From: Desulfobacterales bacterium
GTDB lineage: Bacteria; Desulfobacterota; Desulfobacteria; Desulfobacterales; Desulfolunaceae
Direction: 5' to 3'
Assembly (NCBI GenBank): GCA_022360815.1
Contig: JAKSCC010000057.1
Location: forward strand, 1-45,073
DNA length: 45,073 nt
Positions within the stretch are counted from its first letter, which is position 1. Each line of letters starts with the position of its first letter. The translations under genes were made by a program, and so were the position numbers. Positions 36,102 through 43,972 of the stretch are shown piece by piece. Under the pieces are notes generated by a model that saw nothing but the letters and a program-made list of their open reading frames with translations, was not told where the DNA came from and did no database searches.

Positions 36102-36719
36102 TTACTCCGTAAAATCTTCAGGGGTGAGTCCGGCCAAAAGATCTCTTTGCGGGTCGGACAGGGAGAAGGTGAGGTCTGCCATGGTGTAGGGGAATATTCG
36201 TATGAGTTTAAGGCCACCGAAGCTCTTGTTAAAAAGTGTTTCAAACTCTTCATTGGCGGCTTTTTGAGTGGTAAAGAGCCACACCTCACGTTTAGAGTAA
36301 TCCCACACCACATCAAAAACGTTTGGGGTGGGGGGAATGCGGATGGTGAGCACATTGATCACATGCTCTTTGATATCTTTTTTTTCATTTTTAGAGAGGA
36401 ACTCGCGGTCACTTTGAGCCAAGCGTTTTGCTGATTCAATGGCCACCTGCTGCTTTACCACTTTGCTTGGAATGGATTTTTTATCCACACGCATACCAAA
36501 AACAAAATGGTCTCCAATAAGAATTGTGGCACTGTCAAAGTCTGGAGTGAACGGAGCTTCAAAGTCGGTCCATCCCACCGCCATATCCTGGGCTTCGTTG
36601 TCTATATCTGTGATGCAATTTTTTTTCAGCCCGTTTCGCACCAACTCTGTAGCGCTTTGTGGGAGATCACCCTCAACCCGATAGCGAGCGATGGTTTGGG
36701 TGGATGATAAGAGTCCCAT
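36102..36719 (-). CDS. RdgC-like protein, N-terminal part
   Basis: 205 residues. SKNEKKDIKEHVINVLTIRIPP, followed by VVWDYSKREVWLFTTQKAANEEFETLF, aligns by eye with E. coli RdgC ([20 protein letters not shown], then [26 protein letters not shown]), as does the earlier VVKQQVAIESAKRL. The E. coli protein is about 303 residues and forms a ring around DNA; here the ring-forming N-terminal region is on its own chain. AAGGA precedes the ATG. The gene is transcribed toward the origin candidate, with the second half three bases downstream. The divergent gene at 36881 shares its promoter region. Confidence 0.7.
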   Translation of the reverse strand: MGLLSSTQTIARYRVEGDLPQSATELVRNGLKKNCITDIDNEAQDMAVGWTDFEAPFTPDFDSATILIGDHFVFGMRVDKKSIPSKVVKQQVAIESAKRLAQSDREFLSKNEKKDIKEHVINVLTIRIPPTPNVFDVVWDYSKREVWLFTTQKAANEEFETLFNKSFGGLKLIRIFPYTMADLTFSLSDPQRDLLAGLTPEDFTE

Positions 36720-36880
36720 ATATTCTGATCCTTATGGTTGTCTGATGTTTTTATAAAATGATTCAGTGGTTATAACGAAATCTCTGGGTGGGAACAAGGA
36801 ATTCTCCATTGATTTTTCAAAGAGAGCCCTCTTATGATGAGAGGTCAAATACCATACGAATCATGAATAGGGGTGCGTTA

Positions 36881-37255
36881 ATGTCTGAGGTTATTTTGAA
36901 GTCTGTAAAGCTTGGAAACGGCTTGACTCTCGATGTGAAAGATATGTCCCGTCGTATCAGTGCAGATACTTATGCTGTAAAGTTGCAATTTGTTATTGAT
37001 ATTATGGTGACTCAAGAACGGTGTGAGAAAGCTGATCTTCCTTTTGGTGAGGTGAAGCGTCTTTTCGATAAAAAAGGGTGTCTCTTTTTGGTGGAGATTG
37101 AAAGGAATTTTATCAAAGAAGAGGTGGCAGAGGAGGTAAAAGAGGAGCTGATCCGTTCTTATCTTGCTACCAACCAAAACTATATGGCACACCCTGGATT
37201 TGCTGATGGGGTTTTAAAGCGAACGTTCTATGAAAAAAAGAAACGGTTTGTATAA
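36881..37255 (+). CDS. Small hypothetical protein
   Basis: 124 residues from the ATG at 36881, which has AGGGG at good distance; the frame is open for 31 codons upstream but those show no ribosome site. It starts MSEVILKSVKLGNGLTLDVKDMSRRISADTY and has alternating strands and helices with no membrane segment or signal peptide. I do not recognise it. It is divergent from the RdgC-like pair and 58 bases upstream of the lytic transglycosylase gene. Confidence 0.65.
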   Translation: MSEVILKSVKLGNGLTLDVKDMSRRISADTYAVKLQFVIDIMVTQERCEKADLPFGEVKRLFDKKGCLFLVEIERNFIKEEVAEEVKEELIRSYLATNQNYMAHPGFADGVLKRTFYEKKKRFV

Positions 37256-37313
37256 GGTAAAGCGGTTGGTTAACGATAGAGATAGGCGATTTAATATAAA
37301 ATAAAGGTAGGGT

Positions 37314-37883
37314 ATGAAAGGGTGGGCAGCATTTGCAATGATGCTTCTATTTGGGGGATCGGTCTCTGCGGAGATCTATATGTATAAAGATGCCAGTGGA
37401 GCCCTTTGCTTTACCGACTCTCCAAGTGCCACACACATCGATAAGCTGGGTGCTCGGCCTATCGATAAAAAGCGCTCTAAAATAAAGAGAAGCAGTGCCT
37501 ATGACGCAATCATCTTAAGGGCGTCTCGAAAACATAATATTTCGTTTTCTCTTATAAAAGCTGTGATTCATGCAGAGTCAGGATTTAACCCCAAAGCCCT
37601 CTCATCAAAAGGGGCTATGGGGTTGATGCAGCTCATGCCTGGAAATAGTACCTACATGAAGATAAAAAATCCGTATGACCCGTATGAGAATATTATGGGT
37701 GGGTGCACGTACTTAAGGAAACTTTTAACGCTCTATAAAGGGGATACTCGTCTGGCCCTTGCTGCTTATAACGCTGGGCCTTCCAAAGTAAAGCAGTTTG
37801 GCGGCGTGCCTCCATATCCTGAGACCAAAGCGTATATTGCAAAAGTTGTGCGCTATAAAAAAATTTATACCGTGTCAAAGTGA
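37314..37883 (+). CDS. Periplasmic lytic transglycosylase (SLT domain) with N-terminal DUF4124
   Basis: 189 residues. Signal peptide about 1-19 (AAFAMMLLFGGSVSA). Then a short DUF4124-like segment (EIYMYKDASGALCFTDSP) and an SLT domain (60-189) with the catalytic Glu88 in HAESGFNPKALSSKGAMGLMQLMP and the later AYNAGPSKV. It cleaves peptidoglycan glycan strands with anhydro-ring formation. AGGTAGGGT lies before the ATG. Its last 19 bases overlap the end of galU on the other strand. Confidence 0.9.
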   Translation: MKGWAAFAMMLLFGGSVSAEIYMYKDASGALCFTDSPSATHIDKLGARPIDKKRSKIKRSSAYDAIILRASRKHNISFSLIKAVIHAESGFNPKALSSKGAMGLMQLMPGNSTYMKIKNPYDPYENIMGGCTYLRKLLTLYKGDTRLALAAYNAGPSKVKQFGGVPPYPETKAYIAKVVRYKKIYTVSK

Positions 37884-38755
37884 GGGGCGGCTACCTCTTT
37901 TATATAGTGAAGCACTTCGTCTCCGATGGTTGGGTTGTCTAAAGCGTAGGCGATGTTGGCCATCTGAAATCCGGCTTTATCACCACAATCAAAACGTATT
38001 CCGTCGAAAAGATACCCATAAATAGCTTGGGTTTTAAGAAGGTGCGCCATGGCATCGGTGATTTGGATCTCACCGCCTGCCCCAAACTCTTTTCGTTTGA
38101 GAAGATCAAATATTTCGGGCGTGAGAATGTAGCGTCCAATGATAGCCTGGTTGGTGGGAGCTTCGGAAGGAGCCGGTTTTTCCACAAGACTGTCAATACG
38201 GATCAATTTATCACCCTCTCTTTTTCCTCCCACAATGCCATAGCGATCGGTTTGTTGTGGGGGAACCTCCATAACAGCCACCATGCTGGATTGGGTTGTT
38301 TTAAAAGCTTCCACCATTTGAGAAAGGACAGGCTTTTCGGCTTTAACAAGGTCGTCGGCCAAAAGCACAGCAAAGGGTTCATCACCCACCACATCCCGAG
38401 CACACCAGATGGCATGGCCCAAACCAAGGGGCTGGTTCTGGCGCGTATAGACAATACTTCCGGTTTCTGGAATAAGAGCTTCAACGGTGTGAAGGGTTTT
38501 TGATTTGCCTCTTTTTTTTAAGGTGCTTTCAAGCTCATACGAGTGGTCAAAGTGGTCTTCAAGGGCCCCTTTTCCCCGACCTGTGACAAAAATAATCTGT
38601 TCAATGCCTGCAGCAAAGGCCTCTTCAACAGCATACTGAATAAGGGGCTTGTCCACCACCGGAAGCATCTCTTTGGGAAGCGCTTTGGTGGCGGGGAGAA
38701 ATCGTGTGCCCAAACCGGCAACAGGAAAGATCGCTTTTCTGATTTTACGAGACAT
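37865..38755 (-). CDS. galU: UTP-glucose-1-phosphate uridylyltransferase
   Basis: 296 residues. The nucleotidyltransferase signature GLGTRFLPATKALPKEMLPV is at about 14-33, with VEKP and DCGDKAGF further on. It makes UDP-glucose for envelope polysaccharides. AGG lies shortly before the ATG. It is a single gene converging on the lytic transglycosylase; a 200-base divergent region separates it from the YkgJ-type gene. Confidence 0.96.
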   Translation of the reverse strand: MSRKIRKAIFPVAGLGTRFLPATKALPKEMLPVVDKPLIQYAVEEAFAAGIEQIIFVTGRGKGALEDHFDHSYELESTLKKRGKSKTLHTVEALIPETGSIVYTRQNQPLGLGHAIWCARDVVGDEPFAVLLADDLVKAEKPVLSQMVEAFKTTQSSMVAVMEVPPQQTDRYGIVGGKREGDKLIRIDSLVEKPAPSEAPTNQAIIGRYILTPEIFDLLKRKEFGAGGEIQITDAMAHLLKTQAIYGYLFDGIRFDCGDKAGFQMANIAYALDNPTIGDEVLHYIKEVAAPHFDTV

Positions 38756-38955
38756 ACAAACCTGAAAAATAGTGGTGAATGGCTATACCCTTCTTGGTTT
38801 AGTAAAAAGGGACGTATACGATTGTCTTGATATACGGTGAATTGCGTCTGAAATCAAGGCTATCCGCTACATTTTTATTGTAAAATTGAAGTGAAATTAT
38901 TATGTTACTCAACTTGGGAAGTGTTGAAACATAAGAAGGATTAAGGAGATAGGAT

Positions 38956-39747
38956 ATGAGTGAGTCTGAAGCAAAAGCAGATATCGTGCCGATTCGTATG
39001 GGGCGAGACACAGGGTTTCAGTTTGAGTGCCACAAAGGCGTGAGCTGTTTTACAAAGTGTTGTCGCGGAATCGATATCGTGCTGACCCCTTATGATGTCA
39101 TTCGCCTCAAGAACAGACTGGAACTCTCTTCCGAAGAGTTTCTTGCCATCTATACCGAACCTCAGCTCTATGAAAAAACAGATCTTCCGGTGGTAACCTT
39201 AAAACTTCTCGATGATGAGATTCGATCTTGCCCTTTTGTTCGGGACGAAGGGTGTCTTGTCTACGAAGATCGCCCCACGACCTGTCGTTACTATCCTCTG
39301 GGAGTTGGGAATCTCAGTCATGGCGAAGAGGGGGGAGACGATGACAAGGATTTCTTCTTTTTTGTAAATGAGCCCCATTGCAAAGGATTTGAAGAGTCCA
39401 AGAAGTGGACAGTGGAAGAGTGGCGAAAAGATCAGGGCGTGGATCGTCACGATGAGATCAACTCGGGTTGGGCCGACCTGATTGTGCGCAAGAGAAGCTT
39501 TCCTCCCAATATGCAGTGGACCCCCAAGGCCAAAGAGATGTTCTTTATGGTCTGCTACAATATTGATGCATTTAAACGTTTTGTCTTTGAAAGCCCTTTT
39601 CTTACCAAGTTTGATGTGGATGATGCCACGGTATCCAATATTAAAGAGAATGAAATAGCGCTTCTGGAGTTTGGTTTTGAATGGTTGAAGGATGTTTTCT
39701 TTCTAAAGAAAGATGAAATTAGAAGGTTTAATCCTAAAAATCAATAA
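38956..39747 (+). CDS. YkgJ-family cysteine-cluster protein (second copy)
   Basis: 263 residues. Cysteines in FECHKGVSCFTKCC (25-36) and in CPFVRDEGCLVYEDRPTTCRYYP (about 92-114), with CKGFEE later, form the two-group pattern of YkgJ-type metal or FeS binding proteins. A region of acid residues and a long C-terminal part (about 170-263) are extra compared with the copy at 16698-17342, and the sequences are clearly different, so they are not recent duplicates. AAGGAG lies upstream of the ATG. Function not established. Confidence 0.85.
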   Translation: MSESEAKADIVPIRMGRDTGFQFECHKGVSCFTKCCRGIDIVLTPYDVIRLKNRLELSSEEFLAIYTEPQLYEKTDLPVVTLKLLDDEIRSCPFVRDEGCLVYEDRPTTCRYYPLGVGNLSHGEEGGDDDKDFFFFVNEPHCKGFEESKKWTVEEWRKDQGVDRHDEINSGWADLIVRKRSFPPNMQWTPKAKEMFFMVCYNIDAFKRFVFESPFLTKFDVDDATVSNIKENEIALLEFGFEWLKDVFFLKKDEIRRFNPKNQ

Positions 39748-39863
39748 AAGAGCCTTTTATCGAAACGAAAAAGGCCAAATCTATCAAAAATATGCGATTG
39801 TTTTCCGATGAAATCTTATTTAATCCTCTCTAAAGAGGAAATTGTTGAAAACTTTTCGTGTAT

Positions 39864-39900
39864 AAAAAAAGCCTCTCGGTTTAAAGAGAGGCTTTTTTTT
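39864..39900. terminator. Bidirectional terminator between YkgJ-type gene and dapA
   Basis: GCCTCTC (39871-39877) pairs with GAGAGGC (39886-39892), flanked by seven As and eight Ts, a symmetrical terminator for two converging genes. Confidence 0.93.
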
Positions 39901-39929
39901 GTGAATTTTCCTGTCACTGCAAAGCGGGG

Positions 39930-40973
39930 TTAGTAGAGATCGGCTTCGTCGTAGACAAGAGGCTTTAATATGGCTTCATCTTCAATGCGGGCACGGATAT
40001 CCACGTTAAAGAAAGACTCCACAGGTGCCAGAAGTTCGGGATGGTTATCCATCACCTCTTTAAGGTAGCCAATCACCACAGCAAGACCTTTCGGTGTCAT
40101 GCGTCCCAGGGGTTTGCGACAGTTTCCTGAGGGCATTCCCATAATTTCCATGGCGGTTTTAATGGCCAAGGGGTTTCTTGCCAGGCATTTTACAGGGCCA
40201 AAAGGTGTCTCTTCCATGGTCACCACGCTGGTGAGTTTGAAAAGAGGTTTCAGCGCGCTATGAAGGGTTTGGGCTTCTTCAATTTTTCCTTCAGAAATAA
40301 GGTTTACCAATTGGGTGATAGGGCCTGGAACAATATTGGAAGCCACAGAGATCACGCCAGATGCTGAAATTTCAGGGTCTGTCATCATATCGACCACCAG
40401 GGCGTCATCCCCTGAAAAGATGGTAAAATCGGGTCCACACACCTTTCGAGTGCGCCGCATGTTTTCGATGTTTCCTGTGGCCTCTTTAACGGCTGAAACA
40501 TTTGGATACTCTTTGGATAAGATGGCGATATCTTCCGGAAGCATTTGGGTGCCGCTTCTTCCTGGGATGATATAGGGGATAACCACCATATTTGGGAAGG
40601 TTTTTGCAACCGGGGTGATGTACTCTTTTCGAATTTCCAGGGAGCTTGGGCCGTTGTAATAAGGGTCCACAAGAAGCACGGCATCCACACCCGCTTCTGA
40701 TGCGTGGCGGGTGGCCGAGAGTGCCTCATTGGTGTTGTTGCTCCCAGTTCCGGCGATACAGAAGCATTTACCCTTGGTCTGTTTGGCAATGGTCTCGATG
40801 AGGCTGTTGTGTTCATCCCAGGCGAGAGTGGGGCTCTCGCCGGTGGTTCCGACCGCCAGGATACCTGTGATACCATTTTCAATCTGAAACTGGCACAGCT
40901 TCTCCAAGCCATCGTAATCCACAAGATCATTCCGAAAGGGGGTGACCAGTGCTGTATAGCAACCGTTTTTCAT
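39930..40973 (-). CDS. dapA: 4-hydroxy-tetrahydrodipicolinate synthase with C-terminal extension
   Basis: 347 residues against about 292 in E. coli. It joins pyruvate and aspartate semialdehyde in lysine and peptidoglycan synthesis. GTTGESPTL (42-50) holds the Thr of the proton relay, Tyr134 is in VIPYIIPGRSG and the Schiff-base Lys163 is in SAVKEATGN. The last 50 or so residues, ending LVYDEADLY, go beyond the usual enzyme. The frame covers the whole active barrel, so other lyases of the same family (N-acetylneuraminate lyase, KDG aldolase) are possible but less likely given GTTGE and the wording. GAGGT lies before the ATG. No neighbour is a lysine gene; asd is 31 kb away. Confidence 0.85.
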   Translation of the reverse strand: MKNGCYTALVTPFRNDLVDYDGLEKLCQFQIENGITGILAVGTTGESPTLAWDEHNSLIETIAKQTKGKCFCIAGTGSNNTNEALSATRHASEAGVDAVLLVDPYYNGPSSLEIRKEYITPVAKTFPNMVVIPYIIPGRSGTQMLPEDIAILSKEYPNVSAVKEATGNIENMRRTRKVCGPDFTIFSGDDALVVDMMTDPEISASGVISVASNIVPGPITQLVNLISEGKIEEAQTLHSALKPLFKLTSVVTMEETPFGPVKCLARNPLAIKTAMEIMGMPSGNCRKPLGRMTPKGLAVVIGYLKEVMDNHPELLAPVESFFNVDIRARIEDEAILKPLVYDEADLY

Positions 40974-41328
40974 TGTCTTACCTCTGGTTCGCCTTGTTTA
41001 CGGCTCGTGAATAAAATAGGGTGGGAAAAGGATTACGTATGATCCAAACCTTGGAAAAATATAAAAAATATGTGAAGGGTGTCAATACTTAAGGTGTGAA
41101 AACCCTTGATAGCCTACTATGTTTGGTTTTCTGTTGAAGTGCTTTGGAACATCATCTGTTTGAAAACAGGTGTTTGTCTTAAATATATTTGACAACGGAC
41201 TATCTGCGTTATAGTTTTTGGTTTCTTTTAATCAAGGTCGCCTCTTTTTATGTGCGTTCTCTATATATAAGGATGGTGATCTTTTAGCGTTGCCATCATC
41301 TTTGGTTCAGGGATAAATGAGGGTAGAT
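40974..41328. other. Divergent spacer between dapA and the TPR gene, with a promoter candidate
   Basis: 355 bases without a gene. A perfect -35 TTGACA (41189-41194) is followed after 15 bases by TATAGT (41210-41215), five of six matches to the -10 consensus, pointing to the TPR gene; the spacer is two bases short. A hairpin CATCTGTTT/AAACAGGTG is near 41151-41172. The dapA promoter is not obvious. Confidence 0.5.
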
Positions 41329-41952
41329 ATGAATAAGCCAAAAAATGCGCAGGAGCGTATCGCACAGCTCAGGGAGGCTATTGCCGGTAATCCAGAGTGT
41401 GGAACAAGCCATTATAACCTTGCAGTCGCCTTGATGGGGCTTAAAAAATACGATGAGGCCGAAGAGGCGTTAAATGAAGCTGTGGGCTGCAGCCCCACTT
41501 TGGCTGAAGCGTATGTGATGCTGGGAAGTATTGCCCTTCAGCGGGAAGATGTGGATGGATGCCTTTACTACAATAAGATGGCGACCAAATCTCGGGCTGG
41601 CTTCTCTATCGGATATGGAAATATTGGTTTTCTGGAGCTTCAGCGCGGCAATGTGGAAGAGGCGATTAAAAACCTTCAAAAGGCTGTGGTGCACAACTCA
41701 AAATTTGTGCAGGCCTGGGCAACTCTTGCCAATGCCTATTTGATGAAAGGCCTTGTGGAAGAGGCGATCAAAACCTGTGAAAAGGCGATCTCTATCCAGC
41801 CTGATTTTCCTGTCCCTTACAACAACCTTGGTATTGCCCACCTTGAAAAAGGGGAGTATGACCAGGCCATTCAGGCTTTTGATAAAGCGGTTGAGCTTGG
41901 TTATGCTGTCCCAGAAGAGCTCTTAAAAGAGGTGGAACCCCACCGAGTCTAA
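41329..41952 (+). CDS. TPR-repeat protein
   Basis: 207 residues of tetratricopeptide repeats with no signal peptide, so cytoplasmic. Repeats at about 25-58 (SHYNLAVALMGLKKYDEAEEAL), 59-92, 93-126, 127-160 and 161-194 (VPYNNLGIAHLEKGEYDQAIQAF). The start at 41329 has GAGG six bases before it; an ATG four codons upstream, with AGGGA, is equally possible. It mediates protein contacts; in sulfate reducers such proteins often lie near respiratory genes, but here nothing fixes a partner. It ends at a strong terminator. Confidence 0.8.
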   Translation: MNKPKNAQERIAQLREAIAGNPECGTSHYNLAVALMGLKKYDEAEEALNEAVGCSPTLAEAYVMLGSIALQREDVDGCLYYNKMATKSRAGFSIGYGNIGFLELQRGNVEEAIKNLQKAVVHNSKFVQAWATLANAYLMKGLVEEAIKTCEKAISIQPDFPVPYNNLGIAHLEKGEYDQAIQAFDKAVELGYAVPEELLKEVEPHRV

Positions 41953-41971
41953 ATACAGTTTTTTTATTAAA

Positions 41972-42003
41972 AAGCCCCCCTGCACGGCGCTGCAGGGGGG
42001 CTT
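41972..42003 (+). terminator. Terminator after the TPR gene
   Basis: AAGCCCCCCTGCA (41972-41984) pairs perfectly with TGCAGGGGGGCTT (41991-42003) over CGGCGC, followed by a CTTTATTT tract. Confidence 0.9.
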
Positions 42004-42004
42004 C

Positions 42005-42033
42005 TTTATTTGATGGCTCCGCAAAAAGTTACT
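42005..42033. repeat. Dispersed intergenic repeat, GATGGCTCCGC type (copy 2)
   Basis: TTTATTTGATGGCTCCGC followed by AAAAAGTTACT, nearly the same as 24359-24390. It directly follows the TPR gene's terminator. Confidence 0.5.
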
Positions 42034-42164
42034 CCACACCATAGTGTGTGCAATAAAAGGTCTCAGCTTTTTTAGTGGTGTTGTGGGTGTTGCGAGCAAC
42101 GGTTGGTATTTACACGGTTATCTTATTTGGATGTTCTTTTATCCATGGTTTTTAGGAGGTTGCG

Positions 42165-43271
42165 ATGAAGATTAAATGGGTGCTCCCTGGTCACAGCTGT
42201 GATGGGATGATCGATGAGGTTGTTTTAAAAACACCTCTTCCCGCAGATCGAAATTATGAAGATGCCCCAGCAACCTATGGCGATTATGTGGGGGCCATGG
42301 AAGCGCTTTTTGGAAAAGGAGCCGGCTTCCTTGAAAGGCTTCTACAAAAATCAGGCCATTCAGATGCAGAGGTGACGCATCTTTCAATATCCATATTAAA
42401 GCATGGCCACTTTTACCATCCAGCCAAGATGGTTGTTTCCCTCTCCTCAGGAAAGGACCTCTGTTTTGTTATCAACCTTGCGGTAAAGGAAAAAGCGGTT
42501 GCCTGTATTAAAAATGAATTTCAACTCTTTGACATGCTTTGTCAGCGAAGTGAAGCCCTACCGGAGATGTATCTTCTTGAGGAGGTCTCGTCGGGGGGGC
42601 ACCATCTGGCCGTGATGGTGGGGCAGTGGTTTGAGGGGTATTGGGAATTTCACCAAACCCGCCAGACCGGCAGGGGGGAGGTGGTGGTGTGGGCAGAGCC
42701 CCATCATGTTTTTTTAACAGAGAGTAAGGCGCTTAATATATATAAAAAGAGCGCTGAGATACTGACGCGGCTCTACAATCCCAAGACCTTTGAGGCGGTA
42801 CAGCCCTGGCATCATGCCGCTGGCGATTTCGTGCTCTCCCTTGATAGGGACGATTTGGATATTAAGCTGATTACGGTGCGTCAATATACGGCCATCGCTG
42901 ATGTTGATGAGAAAGACCCGGAGGACTACCTCGAAGCGGCGCTACTCTTTTTTATGCTTCTCTCTTTTCGAAACAGGCTTGACCGATGCGATGGTATCGG
43001 TGAGGTGGCGTGGATCGAAGGGGCGGTGGTGCAGGCCACTTTGAATGGTTTTTTAAAGGGGCTCAAAGGGAGAAAAGATGTTGGGCCTTTTGAAGGGGAG
43101 TTTGGTGAGTGGGTAAGGCTCTATTTTAAAAAGCAAGATACCGAAGATTTGATGGGATGCGCGGCCTTTGTGGTGAATTCTTTAAATCCGGAAGCCTCTG
43201 AAATGGAAACGTTGAAGAAACATTTTAGCCTTCATGTTGAAGAGGTGGCTGCCGAAATAGCGACTTTGTGA
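42165..43271 (+). CDS. Uncharacterised protein, possibly kinase-fold
   Basis: 368 residues with AGGAGG upstream of the ATG, so a real gene. I do not recognise it. Residues about 85-150 (KMVVSLSSGKDLCFVINLAVKEKAVACIKNEFQLFDML, then LPEMYLLEEV, GGHHLAVMVGQWFEGY) look like the beta-sheet N-lobe and hinge of aminoglycoside-phosphotransferase-like kinases, and PWHHAAGDFVLSLD near 218-231 sits where such kinases have the catalytic HGD loop, here rewritten as HAAGD. This is only a reading of pattern. No membrane segment or signal peptide. It stands alone between a terminator and the dsrA control region. Confidence 0.7.
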   Translation: MKIKWVLPGHSCDGMIDEVVLKTPLPADRNYEDAPATYGDYVGAMEALFGKGAGFLERLLQKSGHSDAEVTHLSISILKHGHFYHPAKMVVSLSSGKDLCFVINLAVKEKAVACIKNEFQLFDMLCQRSEALPEMYLLEEVSSGGHHLAVMVGQWFEGYWEFHQTRQTGRGEVVVWAEPHHVFLTESKALNIYKKSAEILTRLYNPKTFEAVQPWHHAAGDFVLSLDRDDLDIKLITVRQYTAIADVDEKDPEDYLEAALLFFMLLSFRNRLDRCDGIGEVAWIEGAVVQATLNGFLKGLKGRKDVGPFEGEFGEWVRLYFKKQDTEDLMGCAAFVVNSLNPEASEMETLKKHFSLHVEEVAAEIATL

Positions 43272-43751
43272 CGAGGGGATAACCGAGTTACTCCAAGCCA
43301 AAGGGCGGGGTAGTTTTGTTCGGTTAAAAACAAGATCATTGTTTATATGGGGGTGCTTTCCTTGCTTGGAGTTGAAAAAATACTTATCCAAAACATCATT
43401 TGGATTGAATAAAGCTAGTTATTTTTATTTGGCTTTGGTCGCGATATTTCATGACTCACCACGTTGTGATTGGAAGGTATCGGTTTAATAATTAAGCTAT
43501 TAGCTTATTTTTATAGCGTAAAGTAAATAAAAAATAATTGATTTTGGCGTGATGGGATAAGGGCTGAAAGGTGTTATTTACAGGTATATTTCGTTTTTAT
43601 GCCTGTTGACTTATTCTCGTTCTATATATGCACTGATATTAATCCCTTAATAATGGATAACCCGATACTGAAAAAAGAGTGTTACTCTGTTATGAAATAG
43701 AAGGGAAGATGAAGTGTAAATCCTTAATAACCACAGCAAAAAGCTTTTTTA
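43272..43751. other. Non-coding region upstream of the dsrA promoter
   Basis: About 480 AT-rich bases with no gene. A small palindrome TAAGCT/AGCTTA is near 43493-43507. A TTGACT near 43607 has no -10 at a suitable distance. I see no tRNA, small RNA or known regulator site. Confidence 0.5.
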
Positions 43752-43780
43752 TTGACAAGAAAATACAATAACTTTATACC
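43752..43780 (+). promoter_or_regulatory. Candidate sigma-70 promoter of dsrA
   Basis: Perfect -35 TTGACA (43752-43757), 17-base spacer, -10 TATACC (43775-43780, four of six). Transcription would start near 43787 and leave a leader of about 185 bases. In that leader AATAGCAGC (43835-43843) can pair with GCTGTTATT (43861-43869), one G-U, followed by a few Ts. Confidence 0.6.
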
Positions 43781-43972
43781 ATGGAGTTTGATAATAGGGT
43801 CATTGTAGTTTTTGTATATAGAAATTGCATAGACAATAGCAGCTAGGATTGCGCTTCTTGGCTGTTATTTTATGTGGTTTAAGGTTTGAGTGACTTGGCA
43901 GCCAAAATCAGGTTGAAAGAATTTGATTTCGTCTTGTTGAGTTAAAATTATTTATTCAATGGAGGTAAGGCA

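Noticed and set aside
43605-43632. TTGACT followed by TATATG as a dsrA promoter
   Set aside because: The spacing is about 13 bases, too short; the site at 43752 has a perfect -35 and 17-base spacing.
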